NCBI RefSeq assembly: GCF_013283795.1
Contig: NZ_JABSOD010000001.1
Coordinates: forward strand, 128,009 to 192,008
Reading direction: 5' to 3'
Length of the DNA: 64,000 nucleotides
Source of the DNA: Rheinheimera lutimaris
GTDB taxonomy: Bacteria; Pseudomonadota; Gammaproteobacteria; Enterobacterales; Alteromonadaceae
The translations under genes and the position numbers were made by a program. Within the stretch, counting starts at the first letter, position 1. Each line of letters begins with the position of its first letter. Shown piece after piece: positions 9,227 to 21,636 of this stretch. The notes under the pieces are model-generated. The model made no database searches, was not told where the DNA came from, and worked only from the letters and a program-made list of their open reading frames with translations.

Positions 9227-11377
9227 GCACCAACTCAGTACCTGCTGCAGCTTGGCCGGCTCCAACGGTTTAAAAATAATGTCATTCATACCGGCTTGCA
9301 GATACTCCGCTACTTCATCTTCCAGAGCATGTGCGGTAAATGCCAAAATGGGAATATCCTCATAGCCGGCCAATTGCCTTAGCTGGATGGCAACTTCGGT
9401 ACCTTTAATATCCGGCAACTGAATATCCAGCAATATCACATCATATCTTTCACTACGACACAGTTTTAACGCTTCTGCGCCACAACTTACGGTACTGAGT
9501 TGCACCGGCTGTGTCTTCATCAGCACACGGATATAAGCCAGATTAGTAGGGTTATCATCTACCACCAACAAATGCGGATACGGCCGCGATGTCAGGGCCG
9601 TGGCAATATTGTTTAACCGTGCCAGACAAAATGGTGTTGTCTCTACGGCCACCGTTAACGCAGCGCGCCAGATAGCAATATGCGCATTGGCAGAATAGCA
9701 CAGCAACTGGCTCCGGCCGGCGAGCGCAGTTGTTAACTGTTGCCATGCAGCAAGCTCGGCGGGCTCAGGCAAAAACAACACAACCCGATCATAAGCATAC
9801 TGCGTACTTTTCAGGTTTAATTCGGCCAGGTCGCTGCAACCGGCAACATGGGCCGCAACAGCTGACAAACTCTGCACCCGCTCGGTTAGCATAGCAGCAT
9901 TGTGTTCAAACAGCAGTATATGTTGCAGCTTGTTGTGGCCAACAGCTGTCAGCTCCGGTAACGGTATACTGATTGCTACCGTGCTGCCTAAACCGTCTAA
10001 CGACTGCACTGACATTTGCGCCTTCAGCTGCTGTTTTACTGCAATTAAAATAGCGATATCACTTTCATGCCATTGCAATGCCTGGGTATCATTACTGTTC
10101 AATAACTGCCTTACCCTGGCCGACATGCCCTCGCCGTCCGTGGTAACGCTAAGTTGCAATACAGTGCCCGACGCCTGCTGCACAACACGTACTTCCAACG
10201 TCAGCTCTGAGCAGCCCTCACTGCGACTACCAAGTTGCACCATCTCAGGCAACATTGCCGACAAAGCAAGCTGCGGTAATTTAACCTGGCAGCCGGCATT
10301 ACCGGCTCCTTCTATCAGTTGCAGTTCAATACCACGCTGTAGCAATAATTGCTGACAAACAACAATATGTGTTGCAATAAAATCGGTCAGCAGTATCGGT
10401 ACCGCCGATGCAGCTTCGCCATTTAGCTCAAGCTGCATCAAAGTAAGTTGGCCGGATAACGCCCGGCTAAATTCTTCTTCGGTTAGCGCCGTTCCTTGTT
10501 GCTGTAACTGCTGCAGGCTTAAGAAACGTTGTTGCTGCGCACGGCCTTGCTGCGCAACTTTGAGCTGTAGCGCTTTGTTTTGCTGCTGCCATTGCTCTGT
10601 CTGAAGCTGGACTTGTGCCACCTGCTGCTGTTGCTGCTTTAGCTGTTGTTGAGCAATGTCATGCTGCCCGGCCTGATGCACCGCCAGGTCATTAATTGCT
10701 TGCTTTAACGGCAGCAACTCTGCCATCAACTCTTCATCTACCCGCGCATTTAATTGGCCTTGTTTAAGTTGGCTGAGTTTGTGTGCCAACAAACTGATAT
10801 CGGTATGCTGCCGCTGGGCCGCCTGCGACAAAGTGCCGCGAATTAACAGCAACATTACCCAGCCAACCATAGCGACAATAAACACCGGAATTAACCAGAC
10901 ACTGTGCTCCGTCTCAGGTGTAAACAGCAACAACAGATAGTAATTATTGTCAGCTTCGGGTTGACGCAGCACACCATCCGTTGCCGCAGCATAGCGGGTC
11001 AGCGGTTGCAGCGCTAACCATTGGTGCTCAACCTGCTGCAGCGAAAAATTGCGCACCGGCAGGGCCGGTCGAACATTTTGCAGCGCAGGGGGTAAATCTG
11101 TTGCCGCAAGTAACTTTCCGGATTGACGGTATAAAGCAACGCTAGTCAGCGGTATTGCGCTGGCGTAGCGGATATGGTTTAACTGAGCTTTAAGCAACTG
11201 CTGGTCTTTATCATTGAGCAAAGCAGCGGAGTTCAATTGCAAAGTGGCAGAAAATTGCTGGATCTGTATGCGCTGCTGCCCTTGCATCTCAAAGTGGTAC
11301 CAAAGGCCGGTAGCTAATGCCATCGCTGCTACAGCGATTAACCATGGTAAAGTTAACTGTTTGAAATAATTTACCAA
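9197..11377 (-). CDS. Hybrid sensor-kinase-like protein with degenerate kinase core and C-terminal receiver domain
   Basis: A 726-residue inner-membrane protein. There is an N-terminal membrane segment (about 12-30), a periplasmic region, a second membrane segment (about 160-180), a Gln-rich coiled coil (about 240-300), a histidine-kinase-like region (about 300-480) and a receiver domain (about 605-720). The receiver has LLVVDDNPTN, LLDIQLPD, AFTAHA and IFKPL. I find no H-box histidine where the dimerisation helix should be and no clear N-box; only remnants of the G-boxes (VTTDGEGMS, GSTVAIS) remain. It may therefore sense or relay without phosphorylating itself. The start is TTG at 11377, chosen because it places the first membrane segment at the N-terminus. 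Confidence 0.75.
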   Translation of the reverse strand: MVNYFKQLTLPWLIAVAAMALATGLWYHFEMQGQQRIQIQQFSATLQLNSAALLNDKDQQLLKAQLNHIRYASAIPLTSVALYRQSGKLLAATDLPPALQNVRPALPVRNFSLQQVEHQWLALQPLTRYAAATDGVLRQPEADNNYYLLLLFTPETEHSVWLIPVFIVAMVGWVMLLLIRGTLSQAAQRQHTDISLLAHKLSQLKQGQLNARVDEELMAELLPLKQAINDLAVHQAGQHDIAQQQLKQQQQQVAQVQLQTEQWQQQNKALQLKVAQQGRAQQQRFLSLQQLQQQGTALTEEEFSRALSGQLTLMQLELNGEAASAVPILLTDFIATHIVVCQQLLLQRGIELQLIEGAGNAGCQVKLPQLALSAMLPEMVQLGSRSEGCSELTLEVRVVQQASGTVLQLSVTTDGEGMSARVRQLLNSNDTQALQWHESDIAILIAVKQQLKAQMSVQSLDGLGSTVAISIPLPELTAVGHNKLQHILLFEHNAAMLTERVQSLSAVAAHVAGCSDLAELNLKSTQYAYDRVVLFLPEPAELAAWQQLTTALAGRSQLLCYSANAHIAIWRAALTVAVETTPFCLARLNNIATALTSRPYPHLLVVDDNPTNLAYIRVLMKTQPVQLSTVSCGAEALKLCRSERYDVILLDIQLPDIKGTEVAIQLRQLAGYEDIPILAFTAHALEDEVAEYLQAGMNDIIFKPLEPAKLQQVLSWCSLGETDDLG

Positions 11378-11461
11378 AGTTTGGGTCCGGCTTGTGACAT
11401 GTGCAATAACTATAAAACGATTCGATAACAGTCACAAGCGAAGAGAGAAGGAATAAAGCAG

Positions 11462-11489
11462 ACAGCGGTGCAGTTTAATGCACCGCTGT
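11462..11489 (-). terminator. Probable terminator of the outer-membrane barrel gene
   Basis: An 11-base perfect inverted repeat (ACAGCGGTGCA) with a six-base loop lies seven bases after the stop at 11496. The following bases are only moderately T-rich on the minus strand. Confidence 0.6.
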
Positions 11490-11495
11490 GTTAGA

Positions 11496-12254
11496 TCAGA
11501 AATGCAGCTCTACCCCGGCAAACACACCTTTAAAGTTCAGGTCGGCGTAGAAATCATCAATGTCGTCCAGGCGTAAATTAACCGCGCGGTAACCGACTTT
11601 GACCCGTAAATCAACCGCCAGATTGTCCAGCAGCGCATAGGCCACGCCGGCTTGCATATCATAGATACGGCTGCCGTCATAAGAAATGATGCTGCCCTGC
11701 GCGAATACATCTAATCCCGTTAGCGGCAAACCAACAATAGCTGCGCCGTATGCCATAGGAATAACCTGCGACACACGCTGTGATGCGGCCATACCACCGG
11801 CAGCAGTTTCAGCAACGGCTACGGTGCCGTTAATATGCTTACCGTTGATACCAAGGTCGATACTTACCAGATCATTATCAAGAATTTCGTAGTACAACAC
11901 GTAATCGGTGTTAGTCAGATCTACCTGATTTTGCAGTTGCGTATCCGCAGTGAAGCTCTCACCTGCAAAGCTGAAATCGGCGGTTAAATTGCTGACACCG
12001 GCAGATTCCACTTGGTTATGCTGCAGACGGATATTCGGTATCAACGGCAGCGGATGTTCCAGGGCGACATAATAAGACGTCTGGGTTTTGTCATTGAAAT
12101 TAAAGCTTTGCATTTGATCATTGCCGGCGAAACTACCGTCAGTTGAGGTGCGCCAGCCATCGGCTCCCAAATACAAACCCAGCAACGTATCCGCCTGTGC
12201 GGTCCCCGCTAACAAAGCGCCACTAAGCGACAGCACTAATACTGTTTTCTTCAT
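11496..12254 (-). CDS. Outer-membrane beta-barrel protein, TIGR04219-like
   Basis: A 252-residue protein with a clear signal peptide (residues 1-21, cut after AQA) followed by alternating hydrophobic strands and a C-terminal GVELHF that fits the terminal aromatic residue of Bam-assembled barrels. It resembles the TIGR04219 family of uncharacterised Alteromonadales/Vibrio outer-membrane proteins. It begins eight bases after the DUF2333 gene and is the last gene of a three-gene operon with the copper chaperone. Substrate, if any, is unknown. Confidence 0.8.
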   Translation of the reverse strand: MKKTVLVLSLSGALLAGTAQADTLLGLYLGADGWRTSTDGSFAGNDQMQSFNFNDKTQTSYYVALEHPLPLIPNIRLQHNQVESAGVSNLTADFSFAGESFTADTQLQNQVDLTNTDYVLYYEILDNDLVSIDLGINGKHINGTVAVAETAAGGMAASQRVSQVIPMAYGAAIVGLPLTGLDVFAQGSIISYDGSRIYDMQAGVAYALLDNLAVDLRVKVGYRAVNLRLDDIDDFYADLNFKGVFAGVELHF

Positions 12255-12262
12255 GCTTTCTT

Positions 12263-13240
12263 TTACCCTTGTGTTAATAGTTCTGATAAATCTATAAGCG
12301 CCGCATTTGCTCTGGAAATGTAATTCGCCATCACCAAACTATGGTTTGCCATTAAACCGAAGCCACTGCCATTAAGCACCATAGGACTCCAGATGGATTG
12401 TTGGGTTGCTTCCAACTCGCGGATAATTTGCCGCAGGCTGACCATCGCATTCTTACGCTGCAATACATCGGCAAAATCTGTTTCTACCGCTTTTAAAAAA
12501 TGCAGCAAGGCCCAACTGGCCCCCCGGGCTTCGTAAAACTCGTCGTCTATTTTCCACCAACTGGTTTTCACCATCTTTTGGCCGGGACTTTCGGTTGACT
12601 GCCGGGCACTGCTTTCACCGGCCAAATCGGTGTTTAACCTGTCCTGGCCTACACTGGCGCTTAAACGCTGGGAATAGCTGCCAAGCCGCTTCTCTACCGC
12701 TTTTAACCAATCGCGCAAATTATCTGCCCGCGCATAGAACTGGCTATCCGGCTTTGCCGGGTTCATCAGCTCAGCGCGGTACAAATATAATTGTGCAATA
12801 GCTTTACGGTATTCAGACTCCGCTGCAGGTATAGCCCAGCTACGGTGATCAATGTTAAACATTGGCTGAGCCACTTTAAGAAATTGATTTTCTGTTGACT
12901 GCGACTGTGACCGGCTTAAATCTTTTCGCAGCGCCAGCGCGAGATCGCGGGACATTTCCAGCACCCCCAATTCCCACGCCGGCATATTATCCAATAAGAC
13001 AAAAGGCGGCATAATGTCATTGGCAAGGTAACCGCCGCTTTTATCCAGCAACGTCTCGCTGACGCGGATAAGGGCGGTTGTAGTGCTGTAGCCTACTATC
13101 GCTTTGTCGCCCAGTTGCTGATGGCTTTGCTGAATTTCATCGACCAACAGTGCCGGCTCGCGGCTAACCCACCAACCCGTCAGGTACATAATGACCAATA
13201 ACACCGCCACAGCAGTGCTGACAATTTTTGCATTAAACAT
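12263..13240 (-). CDS. DUF2333 family membrane-anchored protein
   Basis: A 325-residue protein with one N-terminal membrane segment (about 8-26) and a large, presumably periplasmic, helical domain with the conserved YSTTTALIRVSETLLDKSGG and WELGVLEMSRDLALALR stretches typical of DUF2333. Function is unknown. GAGGAAAGATA before the ATG is a good ribosome-binding site. It lies 9 bases after the copper chaperone gene and 8 bases before the barrel gene, so the three are probably co-transcribed. Confidence 0.85.
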   Translation of the reverse strand: MFNAKIVSTAVAVLLVIMYLTGWWVSREPALLVDEIQQSHQQLGDKAIVGYSTTTALIRVSETLLDKSGGYLANDIMPPFVLLDNMPAWELGVLEMSRDLALALRKDLSRSQSQSTENQFLKVAQPMFNIDHRSWAIPAAESEYRKAIAQLYLYRAELMNPAKPDSQFYARADNLRDWLKAVEKRLGSYSQRLSASVGQDRLNTDLAGESSARQSTESPGQKMVKTSWWKIDDEFYEARGASWALLHFLKAVETDFADVLQRKNAMVSLRQIIRELEATQQSIWSPMVLNGSGFGLMANHSLVMANYISRANAALIDLSELLTQG

Positions 13241-13249
13241 TATCTTTCC

Positions 13250-13681
13250 TCAGCGCTTGGGCATTGCCACTACCGGCAATGTCAGCATTAATTCTTGCCC
13301 GTTGGAAAATTGCAAAGATAACGGCACGGTTTGCTCAACCTCGAGTGCAGCAGCAGGCTCAAAAAACATCAGGTGCAAACCACCGGGTACAAACTCTACG
13401 CTGCCACCGGCATCGACAGTGATTTGTTCTACTTTTTCCATCCGCATCATGCCATCTTTATGGCTGTGCTGATGCAGCTCTGTGCGGGCAAATGCCGGGC
13501 TACTTGCCCCCGTAAGAATAATAGCCTGTGTTGATTGATTATGCAGGGTCAGATAACCTGCGGTGACAGTGCGTCCCGGCATAGGTTGGCGGATTTCGCC
13601 GTTAGTTACACTGACAGCCAAACTACTGTCAGCCAATACATTTATACTGCACAGCAACAAAGCGGCATAGATCAAACGCAT
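13250..13681 (-). CDS. Periplasmic copper chaperone, PCu(A)C family
   Basis: A 143-residue secreted protein (signal peptide about 1-17) of the family that binds Cu(I) for delivery to respiratory oxidases. The copper-site pattern is present: a His/Met-rich LHQHSHKDGMMRM segment and, about 20 residues later, the HLMF pair in PGGLHLMF. AAGGAG precedes the ATG. No cytochrome oxidase assembly genes are next to it here. The two genes that follow in the operon have no known copper role. Confidence 0.9.
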   Translation of the reverse strand: MRLIYAALLLCSINVLADSSLAVSVTNGEIRQPMPGRTVTAGYLTLHNQSTQAIILTGASSPAFARTELHQHSHKDGMMRMEKVEQITVDAGGSVEFVPGGLHLMFFEPAAALEVEQTVPLSLQFSNGQELMLTLPVVAMPKR

Positions 13682-13774
13682 TTTGTTTCTCCTTGTAAGT
13701 CACAGGCTTATCTTACACCACTTTACAGTGGTTATCAGCCGGTAACTTACTGCAAAATGCGCAGCTACCCTTGC

Positions 13775-13972
13775 TTAGCGATCCGGCAGCACTGCCGCGG
13801 CAACCAGATAAGCGATAATAGTTGCGACCGGGAACATCAGTAATAAAATGATCGCCAACAAACGGATTAACCAGCGCGGCTGCTGATAATAACCGGCAAA
13901 ACCGGCGCACACTCCCGCCACTTTGCGATATGCTCTGGCGCAGTACCAACGATCTGTATCATATGTTGCCAT
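13775..13972 (-). CDS. Small PspC-domain membrane protein
   Basis: A 65-residue protein: a short cytoplasmic head with KVAGVCAGFAGYY, then a hydrophobic stretch (about 34-60) ending AVLPDR, the pattern of the PspC domain (PF04024). It has a strong ribosome-binding site (GGAAGGAG). It is much shorter than E. coli PspC (about 119 residues) and no pspA or pspB is adjacent, so a phage-shock role is not proven. It is the last of four very small genes on this strand. Confidence 0.75.
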   Translation of the reverse strand: MATYDTDRWYCARAYRKVAGVCAGFAGYYQQPRWLIRLLAIILLLMFPVATIIAYLVAAAVLPDR

Positions 13973-14081
13973 TATTTGTTGCTCCTTCCGCGGTTAATCT
14001 GTATTTATCAGCCTGTGTTGTAATCAAACCTAACAGGCTGAATACTGTAAAGCTCAGTAGTTCAATACTTACCCAATCCAT
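13959..14081 (-). CDS. Possible 40-residue membrane microprotein
   Basis: A short open frame with a hydrophobic N-terminal half (ELLSFTVFSLLGLITT) and GGAGG four bases before its ATG. It overlaps the 51-residue frame upstream by 13 bases and the PspC-like gene downstream by 14 bases, an arrangement that fits coupled translation. No family is recognised. It could equally be a chance frame within a leader. Confidence 0.35.
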   Translation of the reverse strand: MDWVSIELLSFTVFSLLGLITTQADKYRLTAEGATNNGNI

Positions 14082-14224
14082 ATGTCCTCCGGCCAACACA
14101 GTAAACGTACTTTTTGCCATAATGCCGCCAGCGGCGCCAAGCTATGCCACAGCAACATCACCGGAATAATGCTCAGCACCGGACTCAGGTAAATAACGAA
14201 CAGCCAGCCGGGTGATAACAACAT
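14069..14224 (-). CDS. Possible 51-residue membrane microprotein
   Basis: This frame begins four bases after the stop of the upstream 89-residue gene and encodes a hydrophobic segment (FVIYLSPVLSIIPVMLLW, about residues 9-26) followed by a basic stretch, the look of a single-span inner-membrane protein. No family is recognised. Its position in a tight run of four small frames on one strand is the main support. Confidence 0.45.
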   Translation of the reverse strand: MLLSPGWLFVIYLSPVLSIIPVMLLWHSLAPLAALWQKVRLLCWPEDIWIG

Positions 14225-14227
14225 AAC

Positions 14228-14497
14228 TTACTCTGCCTCAACCGGTGCGCTGTGTTGCGCCTGATACGCTAACAGTGCAGTTTGCGCATCTTGCTGTGCC
14301 GTGTGTTGTGCCAGCAGCTCAATCGCGGTTTTATGCAGTGCGCGGCGGGCCTGCAGCACCGTGTCGGCACGCAATTCTGTTTGCGTTAATTGCACTTCAG
14401 TTCGTATTTGTTCTGTAAGTTCGTCAGCACCAGCCGCAGCACTGTGCAGGCTTGCGGCAAAACATGCAGTTAGGGTTAAGGCAGTCAGCGTGTTCAT
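14228..14497 (-). CDS. Small periplasmic protein of unknown function
   Basis: An 89-residue protein with a signal peptide (about residues 1-23, cut near SAAAGA) and a short, polar, Gln/Thr/Ala-rich helical mature part. AAGGAAA precedes the ATG. No domain is recognised. It is the first of four small genes ending with the PspC-like protein, suggesting a shared envelope-related role that I can only infer. Confidence 0.6.
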   Translation of the reverse strand: MNTLTALTLTACFAASLHSAAAGADELTEQIRTEVQLTQTELRADTVLQARRALHKTAIELLAQHTAQQDAQTALLAYQAQHSAPVEAE

Positions 14498-14602
14498 TAT
14501 CGTTTCCTTGAAAGTGGTTAGTCTGTACTACACACCTCTGTTGTTTCAAGCGCTGTGCCAAGTCAGCAAAAACATATAAGATAATGATTTTAAACATATA
14601 AT

Positions 14603-14636
14603 AAAAAAGGCGGCCAGTTTAATTATTGGCCGCCTT
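14603..14636 (-). terminator. Terminator of dusA
   Basis: A ten-base perfect stem (AAGGCGGCCA/TGGCCGCCTT) with a ten-base loop is followed on the minus strand by a T-run, 34 bases after the dusA stop. Confidence 0.88.
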
Positions 14637-14670
14637 CAATGGAAAACTAAAAAATAGTGAAATTAACTAC

Positions 14671-15666
14671 TCAGCTGGTTAAATCCGCTAAGCTGGTAAC
14701 TTTAGTCAGGGCTTGCAACAATAGCTCAGGTTTGGCATCGGCAAAATGGCCACGCTCGCTCAATAAACGCCGCCATTGTCTGGCTCCCGGCATACCCTGA
14801 AATAAACCCAGCATATGCCGGGCTATATGCCAAAACCGCGCGCCTTGCTGCATTTGCCGTTCGATATAAGGCAGCATCTGCTGCACCACTTGTTGCGGTG
14901 TAAGCGGCGTTGCGGTATTGCCGTATATCAGGCCATCCACTTCACTGAGTAACATCGGGTTGGTATAAGCTTCGCGCCCGACCATTACCCCATCCAGATA
15001 CTGCAGTTGCTCCCGAGCCTGCGAAAGCGTTTTAATACCACCGTTGATGCTGATATTAAGCTGCGAAAATTCACGTTTTAGCTGGTATACCCGCGCATAA
15101 TTCAGTGGTGGCACTTCACGGTTTTCTTTCGGGCTTAAGCCTTTTAGCCAGGCTTTTCGGGCATGAATAATCAGTTGCTCACAGCCGGCATCTGCCACAG
15201 CGGCAACGAAGTCCTGTAAGAACTGATAGTCGTCTGAGTCGTCAATACCAATGCGGGTTTTTACCGTTACCGGAATATCAACCACATCTTGCATGGCTTT
15301 GATACAGTCGGCCACCAGCTGTGGCTGCGCCATCAGACAAGCGCCAAACATACCGTTTTGTACCCGATCAGACGGGCAACCAACATTAATATTAACCGCA
15401 TCGTAGCCGCGTTGCTGTGCCAGCTTAGCACAGTGCGCCATATCAGCCGGGTTAGAGCCACCAAGTTGCAACACCACAGGGTGTTCTTCTGCGTTGAAGT
15501 CCAGATAATCACCAGTGCCGTGAATAATAGCGCCGGTAGTAACCATCTCCGTGTACAGCACCGCATGTTGACTCAACAGACGATGAAAATAACGGCAATG
15601 CTTATCTGACCAGTCTAACATCGGCGCAACAGAAAATTGGTGCTGGCTCAGCACGGCACTGCGCAT
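14671..15666 (-). CDS. dusA: tRNA-dihydrouridine(20/20a) synthase DusA
   Basis: FMN-dependent enzyme that reduces uridine at positions 20 and 20a of the tRNA D-loop. Its 331 residues match DusA. Visible are the N-terminal [16 protein letters not shown], the FMN-side [10 protein letters not shown], the active-site Cys in [16 protein letters not shown], the [16 protein letters not shown] block typical of DusA, and SINGGI. It starts four bases after the speD stop, so the two are probably co-transcribed. Confidence 0.96.
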   Translation of the reverse strand: MRSAVLSQHQFSVAPMLDWSDKHCRYFHRLLSQHAVLYTEMVTTGAIIHGTGDYLDFNAEEHPVVLQLGGSNPADMAHCAKLAQQRGYDAVNINVGCPSDRVQNGMFGACLMAQPQLVADCIKAMQDVVDIPVTVKTRIGIDDSDDYQFLQDFVAAVADAGCEQLIIHARKAWLKGLSPKENREVPPLNYARVYQLKREFSQLNISINGGIKTLSQAREQLQYLDGVMVGREAYTNPMLLSEVDGLIYGNTATPLTPQQVVQQMLPYIERQMQQGARFWHIARHMLGLFQGMPGARQWRRLLSERGHFADAKPELLLQALTKVTSLADLTS

Positions 15667-15670
15667 AAAG

Positions 15671-16477
15671 TTACTTCATATCCGGCAGGTTGCGGCCATA
15701 AAAAACTTCACGCATTTCGCGGAACACTTTCTTGCTGATGGCCTTTTGCTCTTCCGGCGTCATCGAGTCGGTACCCATACCAAACAGGTAGTTGTTCAGA
15801 TCGGCTTCTTTTAACATCATTTTAGTGTGGAACAGGTTTTCCTGGTACACGTTAACATCAATCATCTGAAACGCCCGTTTGGTCTCTTCATCCATAAAGT
15901 TCTGAATAGACGTAATAGGATGATCAATATAGTGCTTGGTACCACTGATATCACGGGTAAAACCGCGAACCCGGTAGTCCACCGTTACAATGTCAGATTC
16001 AAAACTGTGGATCAGGAAGTTCAGTGCTTTCAGTGGCGATATAATACCGCAGGTAGAAACCTCGATATCGGCACGGAAAGTACAGATGCCATCATGCGGA
16101 TGAATTTCCGGATAGGTATGTACGCAGATATGGCTTTTATCCAGGTGTGCTACAACCGCATCCGGCCGCGGCCCCGGATTTTCCGAGTTATCCGGGTCAA
16201 CTAATACAGGCTCTTCACTCACCAAAATGGTGACACTGGCGCCTTGCGGATCGTAATCCTGCCGTGCCACATTCAAAATATTGGCACCGATAATATCGGT
16301 TACTTCGGTCAGAATGTCGGTTAAACGGTCAGCATTATATTGCTCATCGATGTACTCGATATATTCCTGCCGGTGCTGCTCAGTTTTGGCATAGCAAATG
16401 TCATAAAGGCTGAAACTCAGACTTTTCGTCAGGTTGTTGAACCCGTGTAGTTTCAATTTTTCAAAAGGCTTAACCAC
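15671..16477 (-). CDS. speD: S-adenosylmethionine decarboxylase proenzyme
   Basis: Makes decarboxylated S-adenosylmethionine, the aminopropyl donor for spermidine. At 268 residues it matches the large bacterial (E. coli-type) proenzyme, which cleaves itself at a Ser to form a pyruvoyl cofactor; the cleavage region [12 protein letters not shown] is present at about residues 113-124. [13 protein letters not shown] and [11 protein letters not shown] are also strongly conserved. speE is not adjacent in this window. It lies between an OsmC-like gene and dusA. Confidence 0.96.
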   Translation of the reverse strand: MVKPFEKLKLHGFNNLTKSLSFSLYDICYAKTEQHRQEYIEYIDEQYNADRLTDILTEVTDIIGANILNVARQDYDPQGASVTILVSEEPVLVDPDNSENPGPRPDAVVAHLDKSHICVHTYPEIHPHDGICTFRADIEVSTCGIISPLKALNFLIHSFESDIVTVDYRVRGFTRDISGTKHYIDHPITSIQNFMDEETKRAFQMIDVNVYQENLFHTKMMLKEADLNNYLFGMGTDSMTPEEQKAISKKVFREMREVFYGRNLPDMK

Positions 16478-16530
16478 TAAAGATTGTCTCCGCTTAAAAC
16501 CGATTACCGGTTATGACTTCATTACTACAG

Positions 16531-16959
16531 TTATTCTGCCGGCATGTTGATATCAGCCGGTTTAACACTGAATGAGTGAGTTATGGCTACACTGCCGGAT
16601 AACATAATGGACACTGAACAATACTTATCAGCCGACAGCTGTACAGCACGCTCTACCTGTTTTTCACTCAGGCTGATACCGGTCACCTCAAAATGCAGAT
16701 GCAGTTTAGTAAAGACTTTTGGCACGGTGTCAGCACGCTCGCCACTAAGCTTCACTTCACAGCCCAGTACTTGCTGACGGGCTTTCTTTAAAATACTGAC
16801 CACATCAACTGACGAACAGGCACCGGCAGCCATCAATACCATTTCCATCGGGCTTGGCGCTGTGCTGCCATCTTTATTGCCGTCAAATACCACAGCATGA
16901 CCACTGCCGGAAATACCGACAAAGGTATTATCGTGATGCCACTTAACACTGGCTTGCAT
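16531..16959 (-). CDS. OsmC family protein (YhfA-like)
   Basis: A 142-residue cytoplasmic protein of the OsmC/Ohr fold. It has the PSPMEMVLMAAGACSSVDVV helix with the first conserved Cys and the later DKYCSVSIML with the second. The sequence is of the YhfA branch, whose substrate is not established, rather than the organic-hydroperoxide branch. It is 53 bases upstream of speD on the same strand. Confidence 0.88.
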   Translation of the reverse strand: MQASVKWHHDNTFVGISGSGHAVVFDGNKDGSTAPSPMEMVLMAAGACSSVDVVSILKKARQQVLGCEVKLSGERADTVPKVFTKLHLHFEVTGISLSEKQVERAVQLSADKYCSVSIMLSGSVAITHSFSVKPADINMPAE

Positions 16960-17041
16960 AGCTGGCTCCCGCCGAAAAATAAGGCGGGTATTCTACGTAA
17001 AAGCGGCGCAGGTATCTAGCAAATTCGCAGCTTGCCGGGGC

Positions 17042-17389
17042 TTAATCCATCAGATCGGCTACGGCTGTATCGAACAGGTTTTTGATTAACAGTGAGATTT
17101 CGTTAATAAGTTCGGCTTGTTGGCGGGTGGCTTTTTTATTCAACACGCTGGACAGCACTTCCTGAAAGTCATACATAATGCCATCTACTTCGCGAATAAT
17201 CATACTACGGTGGTTAACTTCGAGTTCGGTGTGCTGGGTACAAAGCGTGATGATTTGCTCTGCAATAGATTCTTCCAGCAGCTCACCTATGGTTTTATCC
17301 GCATCTCCGGTTCCGGTTTGTTCAAACAGCGACAAATGCTCTGTCAGAAACTGGATCAAATGCTCGTATCCGGGTTTATCTGTGACCAT
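17042..17389 (-). CDS. DUF3802 family protein
   Basis: A 115-residue acidic helical protein with no signal peptide. The opening (VTDKPGYEHLIQFLTEHLSLFE) and the RSMIIREVDGIMYDFQEVL segment, given here as motif positions about 2-23 and 61-79, match DUF3802, a small family found mainly in Shewanella, Vibrio and relatives. Function is unknown. It stands between the astD terminator and the OsmC-like gene. Confidence 0.8.
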   Translation of the reverse strand: MVTDKPGYEHLIQFLTEHLSLFEQTGTGDADKTIGELLEESIAEQIITLCTQHTELEVNHRSMIIREVDGIMYDFQEVLSSVLNKKATRQQAELINEISLLIKNLFDTAVADLMD

Positions 17390-17470
17390 GGGCTGTTTTA
17401 CACCTGACTGTGAGGAATGAGATTACAATAAGTTAGAGTTATTTAAGCAAAAATCCCCGCAGAAAACAAA

Positions 17471-17488
17471 TCGGGGCCGTAGCCCCGA
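17471..17488 (-). terminator. Probable terminator of the ast operon
   Basis: A seven-base stem TCGGGGC/GCCCCGA with a four-base loop lies 22 bases after the astD stop and is followed on the minus strand by a T-rich stretch. Confidence 0.7.
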
Positions 17489-17509
17489 TAATATTTATTT
17501 TTTCACCAC

Positions 17510-20009
<2,500 letters not shown>

Positions 20010-20042
20010 CGTCGCTTACTCCACTTTTGCTTTATAGTTTTC

Positions 20043-20058
20043 GGGGCCACATGGCCCC
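20043..20058. repeat. GC-rich hairpin between astC and astA
   Basis: A six-base perfect stem GGGGCC/GGCCCC with loop ACAT, without a T-run, in the 93-base astC-astA gap. It resembles the stem of the hairpin after astD and may affect message stability within the operon. Confidence 0.45.
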
Positions 20059-20102
20059 TTAGCTTCATATTTTGCAGTCTTGGTGCTGCTTAAATTACAG
20101 TA

Positions 20103-21636
<1,534 letters not shown>

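Noticed and set aside
13713-13949. 78-residue minus-strand frame overlapping the PspC-like gene
   Set aside because: Different frame of the same DNA; the PspC-like frame has the domain motif and a strong ribosome-binding site.
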